From contig JAYONB010000010.1 in assembly GCA_038121105.1 (NCBI GenBank), positions 1-64,000 on the forward strand: 64,000 bases of DNA, written 5' to 3'. Position 1 is the first letter of the stretch. Every line of letters starts with the position of its first letter. The notes under the pieces were generated by a model that was given only the letters and a program-made list of their open reading frames with translations, did not search any database and was not told where the DNA came from. A program made the translations under genes and the position numbers. Of the stretch, positions 52,667-61,587 are shown in pieces. Source of the stretch: CALJDF01 sp038121105 (GTDB taxonomy: Bacteria > Pseudomonadota > Alphaproteobacteria > SHVP01).

Positions 52667-53125
52667 GTGAGCTTGAATGAAGAAGTCGAACTCCTGCGGA
52701 ACGTTCCGCTGTTCGCGAATCTCGAACCCTCCAAACTCAAACTGTTGGCCTTCACCAGCGAAAGGCTGACGTTTCGCAAAGACCAAGACCTCTGCACCGA
52801 GGGCGATATGGGGGATGCCGCGTTCATCATTATCGAGGGTGAATGCGACATTCTGATTTCCACTGCCGATGACGTCATGATGTCGGTGGCGAAGGCCAAG
52901 AAGCACGACTTTGTCGGCGAGATCGCGATCCTGTGCGATGTCCCACGGACGGCGACGGTTCGTGCGCTGACCGATGTGACGACGCTGCGCATTTCTAAGG
53001 AACTGTTTTTCCGCCTCGTGCGCGAGTTCCCGGAAATGGCTGTGCAGATCATGCGCGAACTGGCCGCCCGCGTGGAGCGCACCAACTCGCAGCTCGCCCG
53101 TGCGCTCGGTCGGGCGACGAGCTAA
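52667..53125 (+). CDS. Cyclic-nucleotide-binding domain protein
   Basis: 152-aa protein with a single CNB domain and no output domain. GTG start with GGGGAGA upstream, 11 nt after the degenerate ABC gene. The phosphate-binding cassette FVGEIAILCDVPRTATVRA has the Glu and Arg that hold the cyclic phosphate. The N-terminus (NEEVELLRNVPLFANLEPSKLKLLAFTSE) and C-terminal helix (MRELAARVERTNSQLARAL) are those of CAP-like domains without the DNA-binding part. It probably acts as a cAMP/cGMP-sensing partner of the upstream membrane protein. Confidence 0.9.
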   Translation: MSLNEEVELLRNVPLFANLEPSKLKLLAFTSERLTFRKDQDLCTEGDMGDAAFIIIEGECDILISTADDVMMSVAKAKKHDFVGEIAILCDVPRTATVRALTDVTTLRISKELFFRLVREFPEMAVQIMRELAARVERTNSQLARALGRATS

Positions 53126-53131
53126 CTCGTC

Positions 53132-53923
53132 CTAGTCGGCAAGTTCTAAGAGAACCGGGGCGTGGTCGGACGGGTTCTTCCAGCCACGTACGCGTTCGGC
53201 GACCTCTATGGCGCTCAGGCGCGGGCGGAGCGCCTGGTTGATCCAGACGTGATCTAGGCGCCGGCCCTTGTTGGCTTGGCGCCAATTGGGCGCACGATAG
53301 CTCCACCAGGTATAAAGCTGATTCTCCGGCGGTACGACTTCGCGCATCGCGTCGATCCAGTCGTGTGCCGCGAAAGCGCGGTCGTAATGCTCGACTTCGA
53401 TCGGTGTATGGGACACCACGCGCAGCAGCTGTTTGTGCGACCACACGTCGGTCTCAAGCGGGGCCACGTTGAGATCGCCCACCAAGACGCGCGGTTTGGC
53501 GTTTAGGTCGCGGCCCCACGACTCGAGCTCTCGGTAGAATTGCAGCTTTTCTTTGAACTTGGGGTTGGTCGCCGGGTCGGCAACGTCGCCCCCGGCCGGG
53601 ATGTAGAAATTATGCAATTCGATTCCGCCCGGCAGCGTTGCAAAGACATGCCGGGTATCGGCGCTACCGCACCATTGTTTCGTCCCAACGGCTTTTAGGG
53701 GCACGCGCGAGACGATGGCGACGCCGTGATAGCCCTTTTGTCCGTGGATCGCGAAATGGGTATAGCCAAGGTCTTCAAAACCGGCGCGCGGGAATTTCTC
53801 GTTCACCACCTTTGTTTCTTGCAGGCAGAGAACGTCGGGTTGCCATGTTCGCGCGAACCGGCGCGCCAAAGCCAAGCGGTGGCGCACAGAGTTGATGTTC
53901 CAACTGGCAACACGGAGCGCCAT
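53132..53923 (-). CDS. xthA: Exodeoxyribonuclease III
   Basis: 263-aa AP endonuclease/3'-exonuclease of base-excision repair. It starts MALRVASWNINSVRHRL. The catalytic Glu is in LCLQETKV, the Asp-Asn in VLVGDLNVAP and the Asp-His in SDHAPVLLEL. Length is standard. The stop lies 6 nt from that of the convergent CNB gene. Upstream is a hypothetical gene (6-nt gap), so it is in an operon with it and the amidohydrolase-like gene. Confidence 0.95.
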   Translation of the reverse strand: MALRVASWNINSVRHRLALARRFARTWQPDVLCLQETKVVNEKFPRAGFEDLGYTHFAIHGQKGYHGVAIVSRVPLKAVGTKQWCGSADTRHVFATLPGGIELHNFYIPAGGDVADPATNPKFKEKLQFYRELESWGRDLNAKPRVLVGDLNVAPLETDVWSHKQLLRVVSHTPIEVEHYDRAFAAHDWIDAMREVVPPENQLYTWWSYRAPNWRQANKGRRLDHVWINQALRPRLSAIEVAERVRGWKNPSDHAPVLLELAD

Positions 53924-53929
53924 GCGGGC

Positions 53930-54547
53930 TCAAAAGATCGAGAACGTGGTGCCGACAACGCCGAACGGCAGACGTCCGCTTTCGAACAGGCGGAACTTCA
54001 GCGCAAACGGGTGGTCGCCTTCGGCGCCGGCAGCGAGGACGAGCGTTGCTTGGTAGGCGCCAGCAACTGCCCAACCGGCGGCCGCGTTGAGAAACGACTC
54101 TTCGTCGGATTCAGGTTGGAAGCCCGCGTCGATCGCGGCGTTACTGATTGCTTCGACGGCGACGCCGGCACACTGCGCGGACACATGATTCAAGGCATTG
54201 GTCAATTCGGCTTCGTGCACGTGATCTAGCGAGCGGGCGATCAGCGCGGCCTTGAGCTGCTCCTCGGTTTCCCACCAATCGCTATTCCAGTTAGGGTTTT
54301 CCGCGACCGTAACGGCGTCGTCCCAGCTTTCGACCGGCGCGACCGCAGCATCGGGAAAGCCGGCGGCACTGAGGTAGGCGGTTGCGATGGCGGTGTCGTC
54401 GGCGGTTAGCGGCGTGCCGATGCGACTGAACCAAGGCGTGTCGATCACGGTCCGGCCGAAGCGCGCCATGATCGTCAGGCGCTGGACCTGCTGGTCGAGA
54501 ACTTCGTCATAGACCTCTTCGTCGTCGTCGTCGATGTCGTCGCTCAT
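53930..54547 (-). CDS. Acidic protein of unknown function
   Basis: 205-aa protein I cannot assign. The N-terminus is strongly acidic (SDDIDDDDEEVYDEVLDQQ). Then come a Trp-rich part (PNWNSDWWETEEQLKAALI) and a helical core (AELTNALNHVSAQCAGVAVEA, AAAGWAVAGAYQATLVLAAG). No signal peptide or TM helix; the C-terminus is FGVVGTTFSIF. It overlaps the upstream hydrolase gene by 4 nt and precedes xthA by 6 nt, which suggests co-expression with both. Confidence 0.7.
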   Translation of the reverse strand: MSDDIDDDDEEVYDEVLDQQVQRLTIMARFGRTVIDTPWFSRIGTPLTADDTAIATAYLSAAGFPDAAVAPVESWDDAVTVAENPNWNSDWWETEEQLKAALIARSLDHVHEAELTNALNHVSAQCAGVAVEAISNAAIDAGFQPESDEESFLNAAAGWAVAGAYQATLVLAAGAEGDHPFALKFRLFESGRLPFGVVGTTFSIF

Positions 54548-55314
54548 GTCGTGTTGCCCCGGCGTTGCTGCATGCGTTGACGTGCGGCGGCCCCGAACGC
54601 CTCAAACAAGGCCCGATAGAACGCGTTGCCCTCTGCGTCGAATTCCGGGTGCCATTGCACGCCCACGGCAAATGCGGCCGCCCCATTAACGCTGAGTGAT
54701 TCGATCGTCGAATCTGGCGCGGTCGCTTCCACCGTGGTGCCGGGTGCGGCTTTGTCGATCCCCTGGCCGTGCAACGAGTTCACGCCGGTCGTCTCTCCGC
54801 CTGCCATCTCGGATAACGGTCCATCCGGGCGCAGCGAAATGTCATGGCAAACGCCCATCTGGGCTTCCATCGGTTTGGTCCGATCCCGGCGGTGATCGAA
54901 TCGACCGGGGATCTCGTGCAGGAACTGATGCAAGGTGCCGCCCAACGCCACGTTGAATTCCTGAAAACCTCGGCAGATGGCAAACACCGGGACCCCGGTA
55001 TCGATCGCCGCGCGGATCAGGGGCAAGGTCGTCGAATCGCGGTGCGGGTCGTGCATGTCGCCCTCTCGGGCGGGCGGACCTTCGTAGTGGTGCGGTTCGA
55101 TGTTGGATGCCCCGCCGGTCAGCAGTAGGCCGTCTAGATGGCCGACAATATCCGCCGCGTCGATGTCCTCGCCCAGCGCCGGGATCACCACAGGGTGGCA
55201 TTGTGCCACCCGTGCCGTCGCCGTCGCGTTCAGGTGACCGATGGCGTGCAAGGGGAATTGCCGCACGTTGAACACGCTGGCGGGGATCCCCACGACGGGT
55301 TTACGTGCAGTCAT
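54544..55314 (-). CDS. Gamma-glutamyl-gamma-aminobutyrate hydrolase family protein (peptidase C26)
   Basis: 256-aa class I glutamine-amidotransferase-like hydrolase. The nucleophile elbow is FAICRGFQEFNVALGG and the His/Glu pair is GVQWHPEF. GLLLTGGASNIEPHHY and the conserved VNSLHGQGID are typical of the PuuD group, which splits gamma-glutamyl-GABA in putrescine breakdown. No other Puu genes are nearby, so the true substrate is open. Its stop is coupled to the next gene (4-nt overlap). Confidence 0.88.
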   Translation of the reverse strand: MTARKPVVGIPASVFNVRQFPLHAIGHLNATATARVAQCHPVVIPALGEDIDAADIVGHLDGLLLTGGASNIEPHHYEGPPAREGDMHDPHRDSTTLPLIRAAIDTGVPVFAICRGFQEFNVALGGTLHQFLHEIPGRFDHRRDRTKPMEAQMGVCHDISLRPDGPLSEMAGGETTGVNSLHGQGIDKAAPGTTVEATAPDSTIESLSVNGAAAFAVGVQWHPEFDAEGNAFYRALFEAFGAAARQRMQQRRGNTT

Positions 55315-55395
55315 CGCATTTCCTGCCGACGGTAGAGGGGTGAAACGAAAACGTAATCCGGAAGCCCCCGATACAAAGGCATTCCGACGCCGCTT

Positions 55396-56049
55396 TCAAG
55401 GTGTGTCGCCGCCCCTATCGAAATGGCGGAACGGGTTGGGATCGACGAATCGGAAAAGCTCATCGTCCAGCGCGACGTTCGTCCGAACCTCCGATAGTGC
55501 GACGGTTGTCTTGCGGCCTTGCGCGTCGATCACGCGCCACTGCCGCAAAGCAAGCGGCGCATTGCTGAAAATAAGGGTTATTTCACCTTCGCCGGGATTG
55601 TCGGGGTCGACAATGGCCACACTGATCACGCCGGGGTCGTGCTGAATGCGGGTGATCTCGATGTCGTCGCGGGAAAAAGAGAACCGGTCGGCAACTAAAA
55701 AGGCAAGTGGCGTCGCCGATAGCGGTAGGTAGGTCACCTGTTCAAGCTCGGCGTCGTAGAAAATGAGCTGGCGCCCCGTTGCGACGATTAGGATGGGCGA
55801 GGGCGGGGTGTATTCGAACCGCAATTGGCCCGGTCGGCGCAAATAGAACTCGCCCGAGACCACCCCGCCGGCCTCGTCGAACTGCACGAATCGGGCATGC
55901 ATCGACCGAATTTCGTTCAGGTGGTCCTCGATACGGGCCAGCGCTTCGCGTTCCGCATCCGTCGGTTCGACGGCGGCGGTCGCGACCCCAATCGATAGGC
56001 ACGTTAAGAGGAGCGCCGGGAGGGCCCAGCGCCGCAAAAATCGGATCAT
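55396..56049 (-). CDS. lolA: Outer-membrane lipoprotein carrier LolA
   Basis: 217-aa periplasmic chaperone that takes lipoproteins from LolCDE to the outer membrane. Signal peptide residues 1-27 (RRWALPALLLTCLSIGVATAA). The half-barrel strands include ARFVQFDEAGGVVSGEFYLRRPGQLRFEY, LIFYDAELEQVTYLPL and ITLIFSNAPLALRQWRVID. It starts 4 nt after ftsK, the usual alphaproteobacterial pairing. Confidence 0.93.
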   Translation of the reverse strand: MIRFLRRWALPALLLTCLSIGVATAAVEPTDAEREALARIEDHLNEIRSMHARFVQFDEAGGVVSGEFYLRRPGQLRFEYTPPSPILIVATGRQLIFYDAELEQVTYLPLSATPLAFLVADRFSFSRDDIEITRIQHDPGVISVAIVDPDNPGEGEITLIFSNAPLALRQWRVIDAQGRKTTVALSEVRTNVALDDELFRFVDPNPFRHFDRGGDTP

Positions 56050-56053
56050 GCCC

Positions 56054-58483
56054 CTATTGTTCTTCGCGAGGGATCACTCGGGCAAGCACTTCGCGCTTGC
56101 CGACATGATTGGCTTGGCTGACGACCCCTTCGGCCTCCATCCGCTCGATAATGCGCGCCGCGCGGTTGTAGCCGATTTGCAGGTGACGCTGGACGAAGCT
56201 GGTCGAGGCCTTGCCCTCGCGGCAGATCAAATCGACGGCGCGATCATACATTTCGTCTTCTTTTTCGTTGCCGCTGCTGCCGCCGGCGGTGGCCGGCGCG
56301 TCGGGTTCCTCGGTAATCGATTCGATATACGCGGGCGCCGCTTGGCTGCGAAGGTGATTGACGACCTTTTCGACTTCGCCGTCGCTGACGAACGGGCCAT
56401 GCACGCGGCTGATCTTGCCGCCCGCCAACATGTAGAGCATGTCGCCCGAACCGAGCAGCGTTTCCGCGCCCGGTTCACCGAGAATTGTGCGGCTGTCGAT
56501 CTTGGACGTCACCTGAAAGCTGATGCGGGTCGGGAAGTTGGCTTTGATGGTCCCGGTAATGACATCAACCGAGGGGCGTTGCGTCGCCATGATGAGGTGA
56601 ATCCCGGCGGCACGCGCCATTTGTGCGAGACGCTGAACCGAGGCTTCGATCTCCTTGCCGGCGATCAGCATGAGGTCGGCCATCTCGTCGACGACGACAA
56701 CGATAAACGGCATCGGCTCGAGATCGAGCGGTTGTTCCTCGAAAACCGGCTCGCCGGTTTCCTCGTCGAAACCGGTCTGCACAGTCCGGTTGAGGTTTTC
56801 GCCCTTCTTCTTGGCGTCCGCCAGGCGTTGGTTGTAGCCCGCAATGTTGCGCACCCCGAGATGCGACATCGCACGGTAGCGCTGTTCCATTTCGCGCACC
56901 GCCCATTTCAGGGCGATCACGGCCTTGCCGGGCTCGGTGACGACCGGTGCCAGCAAATGCGGGATGTCGTCGTAGACCGACAATTCCAGCATCTTCGGAT
57001 CGATCAAGATCAGCCGGCATTGCTCGGGCTTCAAACGGTAGAGCAGCGACAGGATCATCGAATTGACCGCCACCGATTTTCCCGACCCGGTGGTGCCGGC
57101 AACCAGCAAATGCGGCATACGTGCAAGGTCGGCAAAAACAGGATCGCCCCCGATGTCTTTGCCCAATGCCAACGTAAGCGCGGAGTTCTTGTTTTCGTAC
57201 TCGGCGCTCGAGATCAGCTCGCGCAGGTACACCGTTTCGCGCCGCGCGTTGGGGAGTTCGATACCGATCGCGTTGTGGCCGGGAATGGTCGCGACGCGCG
57301 CTGAGATCGCGCTCATCGAACGCGCGATATCGTCGGCCAGGCCGATTACCCGACTGGCCTTGGTACCGCGAGCCGGCTCCAGCTCGTAGAGCGTGACGAC
57401 GGGCCCGGGATGGACCTTGGTGATCTCGCCGCGCACGCCGAAATCCTCCAGAACGCCCTCGAGCATCCGCGCGTTTTGTTCCAGCGCGTCTTCGCTGATC
57501 GCGGCGCGACTGACTTTCGATTCTGCGAGCAAGTTGAGCGCCGGCAGATCGACCTCGTTGGCGGCGCCGAGATCGAGCGTGGCCTGGGCTTCGGCAGCTG
57601 CGCGCTTGCCTTTGCGTAGCCGCGGCATTTTTTTTGCGACACGGGTGACCGGCGCGGAAACCTGTGGCGCCTCGTCCAGTGTGCTTGTCCGTACTAGGGG
57701 CGCCGCCGGTTCCGGCGTCTCCTCTTGCAGGTCATCCATGGGCGGTCGGTGCAGCAAGGCCGGTTCGGTGCGACCGCCATGAAGCACGGGCTCGCGACGC
57801 TCGGCCGGTGCTCGGAAGGGCCGCACCGCCAAAGCGCTTCGGATATGCCGGAACGTCCAGGCGCCACCGCGTGCGATCCCGCGGCCAACCCATCCCAGCC
57901 GGGCGAACATCGCGCGCCATTCCTGAGGCGAAAGGCCCAATGCGAATAGCGCGGCGGGTACCGCCAAAACGCCCAGGACGACCGGGGCGAGCCAGCCGTT
58001 CGCGCCGATCCCGATCAACCTACCCGCTTCGGTTAGACCGGTTTGCAGGAGCAAGCCTGTGACGCCACCGACGCCGGCGGCGACGCCCCATTCCATGACA
58101 GGGGTGAGGCCGCTGAGTGCGCCTGCGGCGAGGACGGTCGCAACGGGCAACAGGGCGATGTGGATCCAACCGAACGGCAAGCCGCGATGGCTCGACAGAC
58201 GCCAGGCCCAGGCCGCCAAGGTCAGCACAACGATGGTCGAGGCGGCGCCGATGAGCTGCAGACTCAGATCGGCAAGGTGAGCGCCGACCGGACCGAGGAT
58301 ATTGGTAGTCGCTGCGGTCGATACGTTGTTGAAGCTCGGGTCGTCGGCCGAAAATGTAACAAGTGCCGCGGCGAAAAGGCCCGCACCGGCGAACAGCGCC
58401 AAACCGCAAAGTTCGATCAGGCGGCGCCGGAAAAACGCGGTCGCGCCAGCGGGAAGAAAGGTCGTGCTGTGGCTTGTGGTCAT
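56054..58483 (-). CDS. ftsK: DNA translocase FtsK
   Basis: 809-aa septal DNA pump. Four TM helices lie in residues 20-185. A linker (200-320) follows, then the alpha/beta motor with Walker A VAGTTGSGKSVAVN and Walker B FIVVVVDEMADLM. ATQRPSVDVITG is the RecA-like sensor. The C-terminal gamma winged helix (FVQRHLQIGYNRAARIIERMEAEG) reads KOPS sequences. The linker is short relative to E. coli FtsK, as in other alphaproteobacteria. It overlaps the aminotransferase gene by 4 nt and is followed by lolA. Confidence 0.96.
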   Translation of the reverse strand: MTTSHSTTFLPAGATAFFRRRLIELCGLALFAGAGLFAAALVTFSADDPSFNNVSTAATTNILGPVGAHLADLSLQLIGAASTIVVLTLAAWAWRLSSHRGLPFGWIHIALLPVATVLAAGALSGLTPVMEWGVAAGVGGVTGLLLQTGLTEAGRLIGIGANGWLAPVVLGVLAVPAALFALGLSPQEWRAMFARLGWVGRGIARGGAWTFRHIRSALAVRPFRAPAERREPVLHGGRTEPALLHRPPMDDLQEETPEPAAPLVRTSTLDEAPQVSAPVTRVAKKMPRLRKGKRAAAEAQATLDLGAANEVDLPALNLLAESKVSRAAISEDALEQNARMLEGVLEDFGVRGEITKVHPGPVVTLYELEPARGTKASRVIGLADDIARSMSAISARVATIPGHNAIGIELPNARRETVYLRELISSAEYENKNSALTLALGKDIGGDPVFADLARMPHLLVAGTTGSGKSVAVNSMILSLLYRLKPEQCRLILIDPKMLELSVYDDIPHLLAPVVTEPGKAVIALKWAVREMEQRYRAMSHLGVRNIAGYNQRLADAKKKGENLNRTVQTGFDEETGEPVFEEQPLDLEPMPFIVVVVDEMADLMLIAGKEIEASVQRLAQMARAAGIHLIMATQRPSVDVITGTIKANFPTRISFQVTSKIDSRTILGEPGAETLLGSGDMLYMLAGGKISRVHGPFVSDGEVEKVVNHLRSQAAPAYIESITEEPDAPATAGGSSGNEKEDEMYDRAVDLICREGKASTSFVQRHLQIGYNRAARIIERMEAEGVVSQANHVGKREVLARVIPREEQ

Positions 58484-59667
58484 GAGGGCAACACACTGCT
58501 CAATCGGGTAAGGGCGTCTTCGGTCGTCGGTTCGTCATGCACCAGGGCAAGTCGGATATAGGGCGCACCAGGATTCGGCGCGCCAGGCACGTCGCGGGCG
58601 ACATACCCGCCGGGGAGTACTTTGAGGCCGGCTTCGCGCCAAAGTGTGGCGGTCGTCGCCTCGCTATCGCCGACCTCGAGCCACAAAAAGAACCCGCCGT
58701 CGGGACGGTAAAACCCGAATCGGTTCCCGATGATGCGTTCGGCGATGTCGAATTTACGGGCATAGCGCGCGCGGTTCTCGACGACGTGGCCTTCGTCGCG
58801 CCACAACGCAGCGGATGCGGCAAGAACGGGTTCGGACGGCAAAGCGCCGCCATAGCTACGCAAGGTTCGGATGCGGCGCACGATCTCGGGATCGCCGGCT
58901 AGAAAACCCGATCGCAAACCGGGAACGCTGGAGCGTTTGGACAGCGAGTTAAAGACCAAGACGTTGTCGAGGCTGCCGGAGTCGGCGGCGGCCTGGAGCA
59001 TGCCGGTGGGCGGCGCGCCGGCGTAGATCTCGGAATAGCATTCGTCGCCCAGCACGACGAAATCGAAACGCCGCGCCAGTTCGATCAGCCGCTCGAGATA
59101 CGCGGGGCTGGCGACGGTGCCTTGCGGGTTGACCGGCGAACAAATGTAAAAGGCCGCCGTGCGGGCAAGAAGCGCGTCGTCGAGCGAATCCAGATCGGGC
59201 ATGAACCCGGTGTCGCGCGTGGCGGGCAGGTAAACCGGTTCGGCGCCGACCGCGACTGCCGCACCGGCATAGGCGTGGTAAAAGGGGTTGGGAATCAGGA
59301 CTGCCGGCTGTCGGTCGTTTTTGCGGCGCGGCACGACGATTTGCGGGGCGAAGTACAACCCCTCCCGTGTGCCCGATAGCGGCACGATGTGTCGGTCCCT
59401 GGTGATAAACCCGTCGGGCAACGCGAAACGCTGCGTCAGCCAATCGGCCACCGCGCTGAGGAAGTTCTCGTTCCCGCGCAACGCGGGATAGGCGCCATAA
59501 TCGCCGCGGTGTTCGTAAAGGACCTCGCCGACCCAGTCGGGATAGGGATGTTGCGGTTCGCCGAGCGACATGAAAATCGGCGGCTGACCGGGTTCTATCC
59601 CGTCGATGAGCCGGTTGAGGCGCTCGAAAGGGCTTTCGCCGAGGGCATCGAAGCGCGGGTTTATCAT
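58480..59667 (-). CDS. PLP aminotransferase class I/II (DapC-like)
   Basis: 395-aa aminotransferase. PLP-binding lysine in FNSLSKRSSVPGLRSGF, pocket residues in ICSPVNPQGTV, DECYSEIY and the N-terminal ISLGEPQHP-like FMSLGEPQHPYPDW. The pattern resembles N-succinyl-diaminopimelate aminotransferases (DapC) of alphaproteobacteria, found next to ftsK. The reaction would serve lysine and peptidoglycan synthesis. The 115-bp region up to the divergent ubiH-like gene is AT-rich (59685-59730) and probably holds both promoters. Confidence 0.88.
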   Translation of the reverse strand: MINPRFDALGESPFERLNRLIDGIEPGQPPIFMSLGEPQHPYPDWVGEVLYEHRGDYGAYPALRGNENFLSAVADWLTQRFALPDGFITRDRHIVPLSGTREGLYFAPQIVVPRRKNDRQPAVLIPNPFYHAYAGAAVAVGAEPVYLPATRDTGFMPDLDSLDDALLARTAAFYICSPVNPQGTVASPAYLERLIELARRFDFVVLGDECYSEIYAGAPPTGMLQAAADSGSLDNVLVFNSLSKRSSVPGLRSGFLAGDPEIVRRIRTLRSYGGALPSEPVLAASAALWRDEGHVVENRARYARKFDIAERIIGNRFGFYRPDGGFFLWLEVGDSEATTATLWREAGLKVLPGGYVARDVPGAPNPGAPYIRLALVHDEPTTEDALTRLSSVLPS

Positions 59668-59782
59668 CGTGGCGCCATCTTAAGAATCGTTCGTAACATA
59701 TACAAATAAAAAGAGAAATTGCCAACCAAACGCTAGCAAGAAAGCGTCGGCGCAGGCGTTTCGCGCGGGCCGCACGGGGCTT

Positions 59783-61024
59783 ATGATCGACCACATGGCA
59801 ACCGCAAATCCGAAAACCCACCGTTGCGACATTCTCGTCGTTGGCGGCGGCATGGTGGGCGCCGCCGTGGCGCCGATTCTCGCCTCGATGGGCTTTCAGG
59901 TGGCGATGGTCGACCGCGAAGATCCGGCGGTTCTGACCAGCGCACCGTTCGACGGCCGGGCCTCGGCGATCGCCTATGCCTCGCAGCGCATGTTGGAGAC
60001 CACCGGTCTATGGCCGGAGATGGCGCCGCATGCCCAGCCGATCAAGGAGATCCGGGTTTCGGAGGGCGGGTCGCCGTTCTTCTTGCACTACCACCACGCC
60101 GACCTCGGCGAGGCGCCGCTGGGTTGGATGTTGGAGAACCGCCATACGTTGCAGGCGCTTTACGCCGCCGTGCAACGGACGCCGAATCTGACCCTGCTGC
60201 CGCGCAATGCGGTCGAGTCGGTCGAGCGGACACAGGGTCTTGCGCGGGCGTCACTCGCCGATGGGCAAACCGTCGAGGCCAACCTCGTGATCGCGGCCGA
60301 CGGGGCGCGTTCGCAGTTGCGCCGCGAGGCCGGGATCGAAACCAAACAGTGGGCCTACGACCAAAAGGCCATCATCGCGACGGTCGATCACGAAAGACCA
60401 CACCGCGGGATCGCGCACGAACATTTTCTGGCGCCGGGGCCGTTCGCGATCCTTCCGCTCAAAGGCAATCGTTCCTCGCTCGTTTGGACGGAAAAGACCG
60501 TTGATGCGGACCGCCTCATGAGGCTCGAACGCAGCGACTTCGAAGCCGAGATGCGTCGCCGCTACGGCGATTTCATGGGCGAGATCAGCGCTGCCGGGCG
60601 CCGCTGGAGTTACCCGCTGCGCGTCTCGATCGCGCATCGTTATGTCGCGCCGCGGCTGGCGCTGGTCGGCGATGCCGCCCACGCGATGCACCCCTTGGCG
60701 GGACAAAACCTCAATCTCAGCTATCGCGATGTGGCGGCGCTGGTCGAGGTTCTAACCGAGACCGCCCGCCTCGGTCTCGATATCGGGCAGGTCGATGTGC
60801 TGCGCCGATATGAGTCCTGGCGGCGTTTCGACAACCTGACGATGTTGGCGGTCACGGACACGCTCAACCGGCTGTTCTCCAACGATTTCAAGCCTTTAAA
60901 GTTCGCACGCGGGGTTGGGCTTGCGACGGTGGACCGGCTGCCACCGGTGAAGAAGTTTTTCATGTCGCATGCCCGCGGTACCGTGGGCGCCAAACCGAAA
61001 CTTCTCGAAGGCCGACCGATCTAG
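59783..61024 (+). CDS. UbiH/UbiF/COQ6-family FAD monooxygenase
   Basis: 413-aa aromatic-ring hydroxylase of ubiquinone synthesis. FAD motifs: CDILVVGGGMVGAAVAPILA, the DG motif VIAADGARSQLRREAGI, and ALVGDAAHAMHPLAGQNLNLSYRDVAAL with the ubiquinone-hydroxylase signature. Which ring position it attacks cannot be told; alphaproteobacteria use UbiL/UbiM variants with changed specificity. Starts at 59783 or 59795. The stop overlaps that of the DUF971 gene by 4 nt. Confidence 0.92.
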   Translation: MIDHMATANPKTHRCDILVVGGGMVGAAVAPILASMGFQVAMVDREDPAVLTSAPFDGRASAIAYASQRMLETTGLWPEMAPHAQPIKEIRVSEGGSPFFLHYHHADLGEAPLGWMLENRHTLQALYAAVQRTPNLTLLPRNAVESVERTQGLARASLADGQTVEANLVIAADGARSQLRREAGIETKQWAYDQKAIIATVDHERPHRGIAHEHFLAPGPFAILPLKGNRSSLVWTEKTVDADRLMRLERSDFEAEMRRRYGDFMGEISAAGRRWSYPLRVSIAHRYVAPRLALVGDAAHAMHPLAGQNLNLSYRDVAALVEVLTETARLGLDIGQVDVLRRYESWRRFDNLTMLAVTDTLNRLFSNDFKPLKFARGVGLATVDRLPPVKKFFMSHARGTVGAKPKLLEGRPI

Positions 61025-61398
61025 CCAAGTTCGCGCGAAAGACCCTGGTCGTCCATTTGCGCCAAGTAGCGTTCCCAACGCGCCTCGAACTCGTGCCCCA
61101 GTTGGTAAAGATAGGCCCAGCTATAGATGCCGGTGTCGTGTCCGTCGTTGAACAAGAGGCGTACAGCGTAGTGCCCAACCGGTTCGACGGTCTCGATGCC
61201 GACATAGAGTTTGCCCGGCACCAGTACTTTTTGATCGGGGGCATGGCCCTGCACTTCGGCCGATGGGCTTTCGACGCGCAGGTACTCTGCGGGCAATGAA
61301 AACGTCTCGCCGTTCTCGAAAGAAACCGTCAGGGTCTTGTCGGCTTTTCGAAGTTTTATCTCGGTCGGCCGCGGCGGCGCCTTATCTGTTGTCGTCAT
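61021..61398 (-). CDS. DUF971 domain protein (gamma-butyrobetaine-hydroxylase-like N-domain)
   Basis: 125-aa protein. The core PTEIKLRKADKTLTVSFENGETFSLPAEYLRVESPSAEVQGH (two parts) and GIYSWAYLYQLG are standard for DUF971. The family often neighbours Fe-S and Mrp/ApbC genes; its role is unsettled. ATG 61398 lies 17 nt inside the end of the Trm112 gene, so the two are coupled. A longer frame to 61470 reads through that gene and is not used. Confidence 0.88.
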   Translation of the reverse strand: MTTTDKAPPRPTEIKLRKADKTLTVSFENGETFSLPAEYLRVESPSAEVQGHAPDQKVLVPGKLYVGIETVEPVGHYAVRLLFNDGHDTGIYSWAYLYQLGHEFEARWERYLAQMDDQGLSRELG

Positions 61399-61576
61399 CC
61401 AACCGGCGCGCTTCGTCGACCAACATGATCGGGATACCGTCACGGACAGGGAAGGCGAGCTGCGCGGCATCGCTGATCAGCTCCTGCTGCGCACGGTCGT
61501 AGCGCAACGGTTGTTTGGTCAACGGGCAAACCAAAATTTCCAATAAGCGGGGGTCGACTTCGGCGGTACCGTTCAT
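61382..61576 (-). CDS. Trm112 family protein
   Basis: 64-aa protein of the UPF0434/Trm112 family. LLEILVCPLTKQPLRYD has the first Cys; the second zinc pair of eukaryotic Trm112 is missing, as in most bacterial members. FPVRDGIPIMLVDEARRLD is the conserved end. Trm112 proteins activate methyltransferases; the bacterial partners are poorly known. It follows the LON-domain gene by 11 nt. Confidence 0.9.
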   Translation of the reverse strand: MNGTAEVDPRLLEILVCPLTKQPLRYDRAQQELISDAAQLAFPVRDGIPIMLVDEARRLDDDNR

Positions 61577-61587
61577 CGTAGGCTCCT

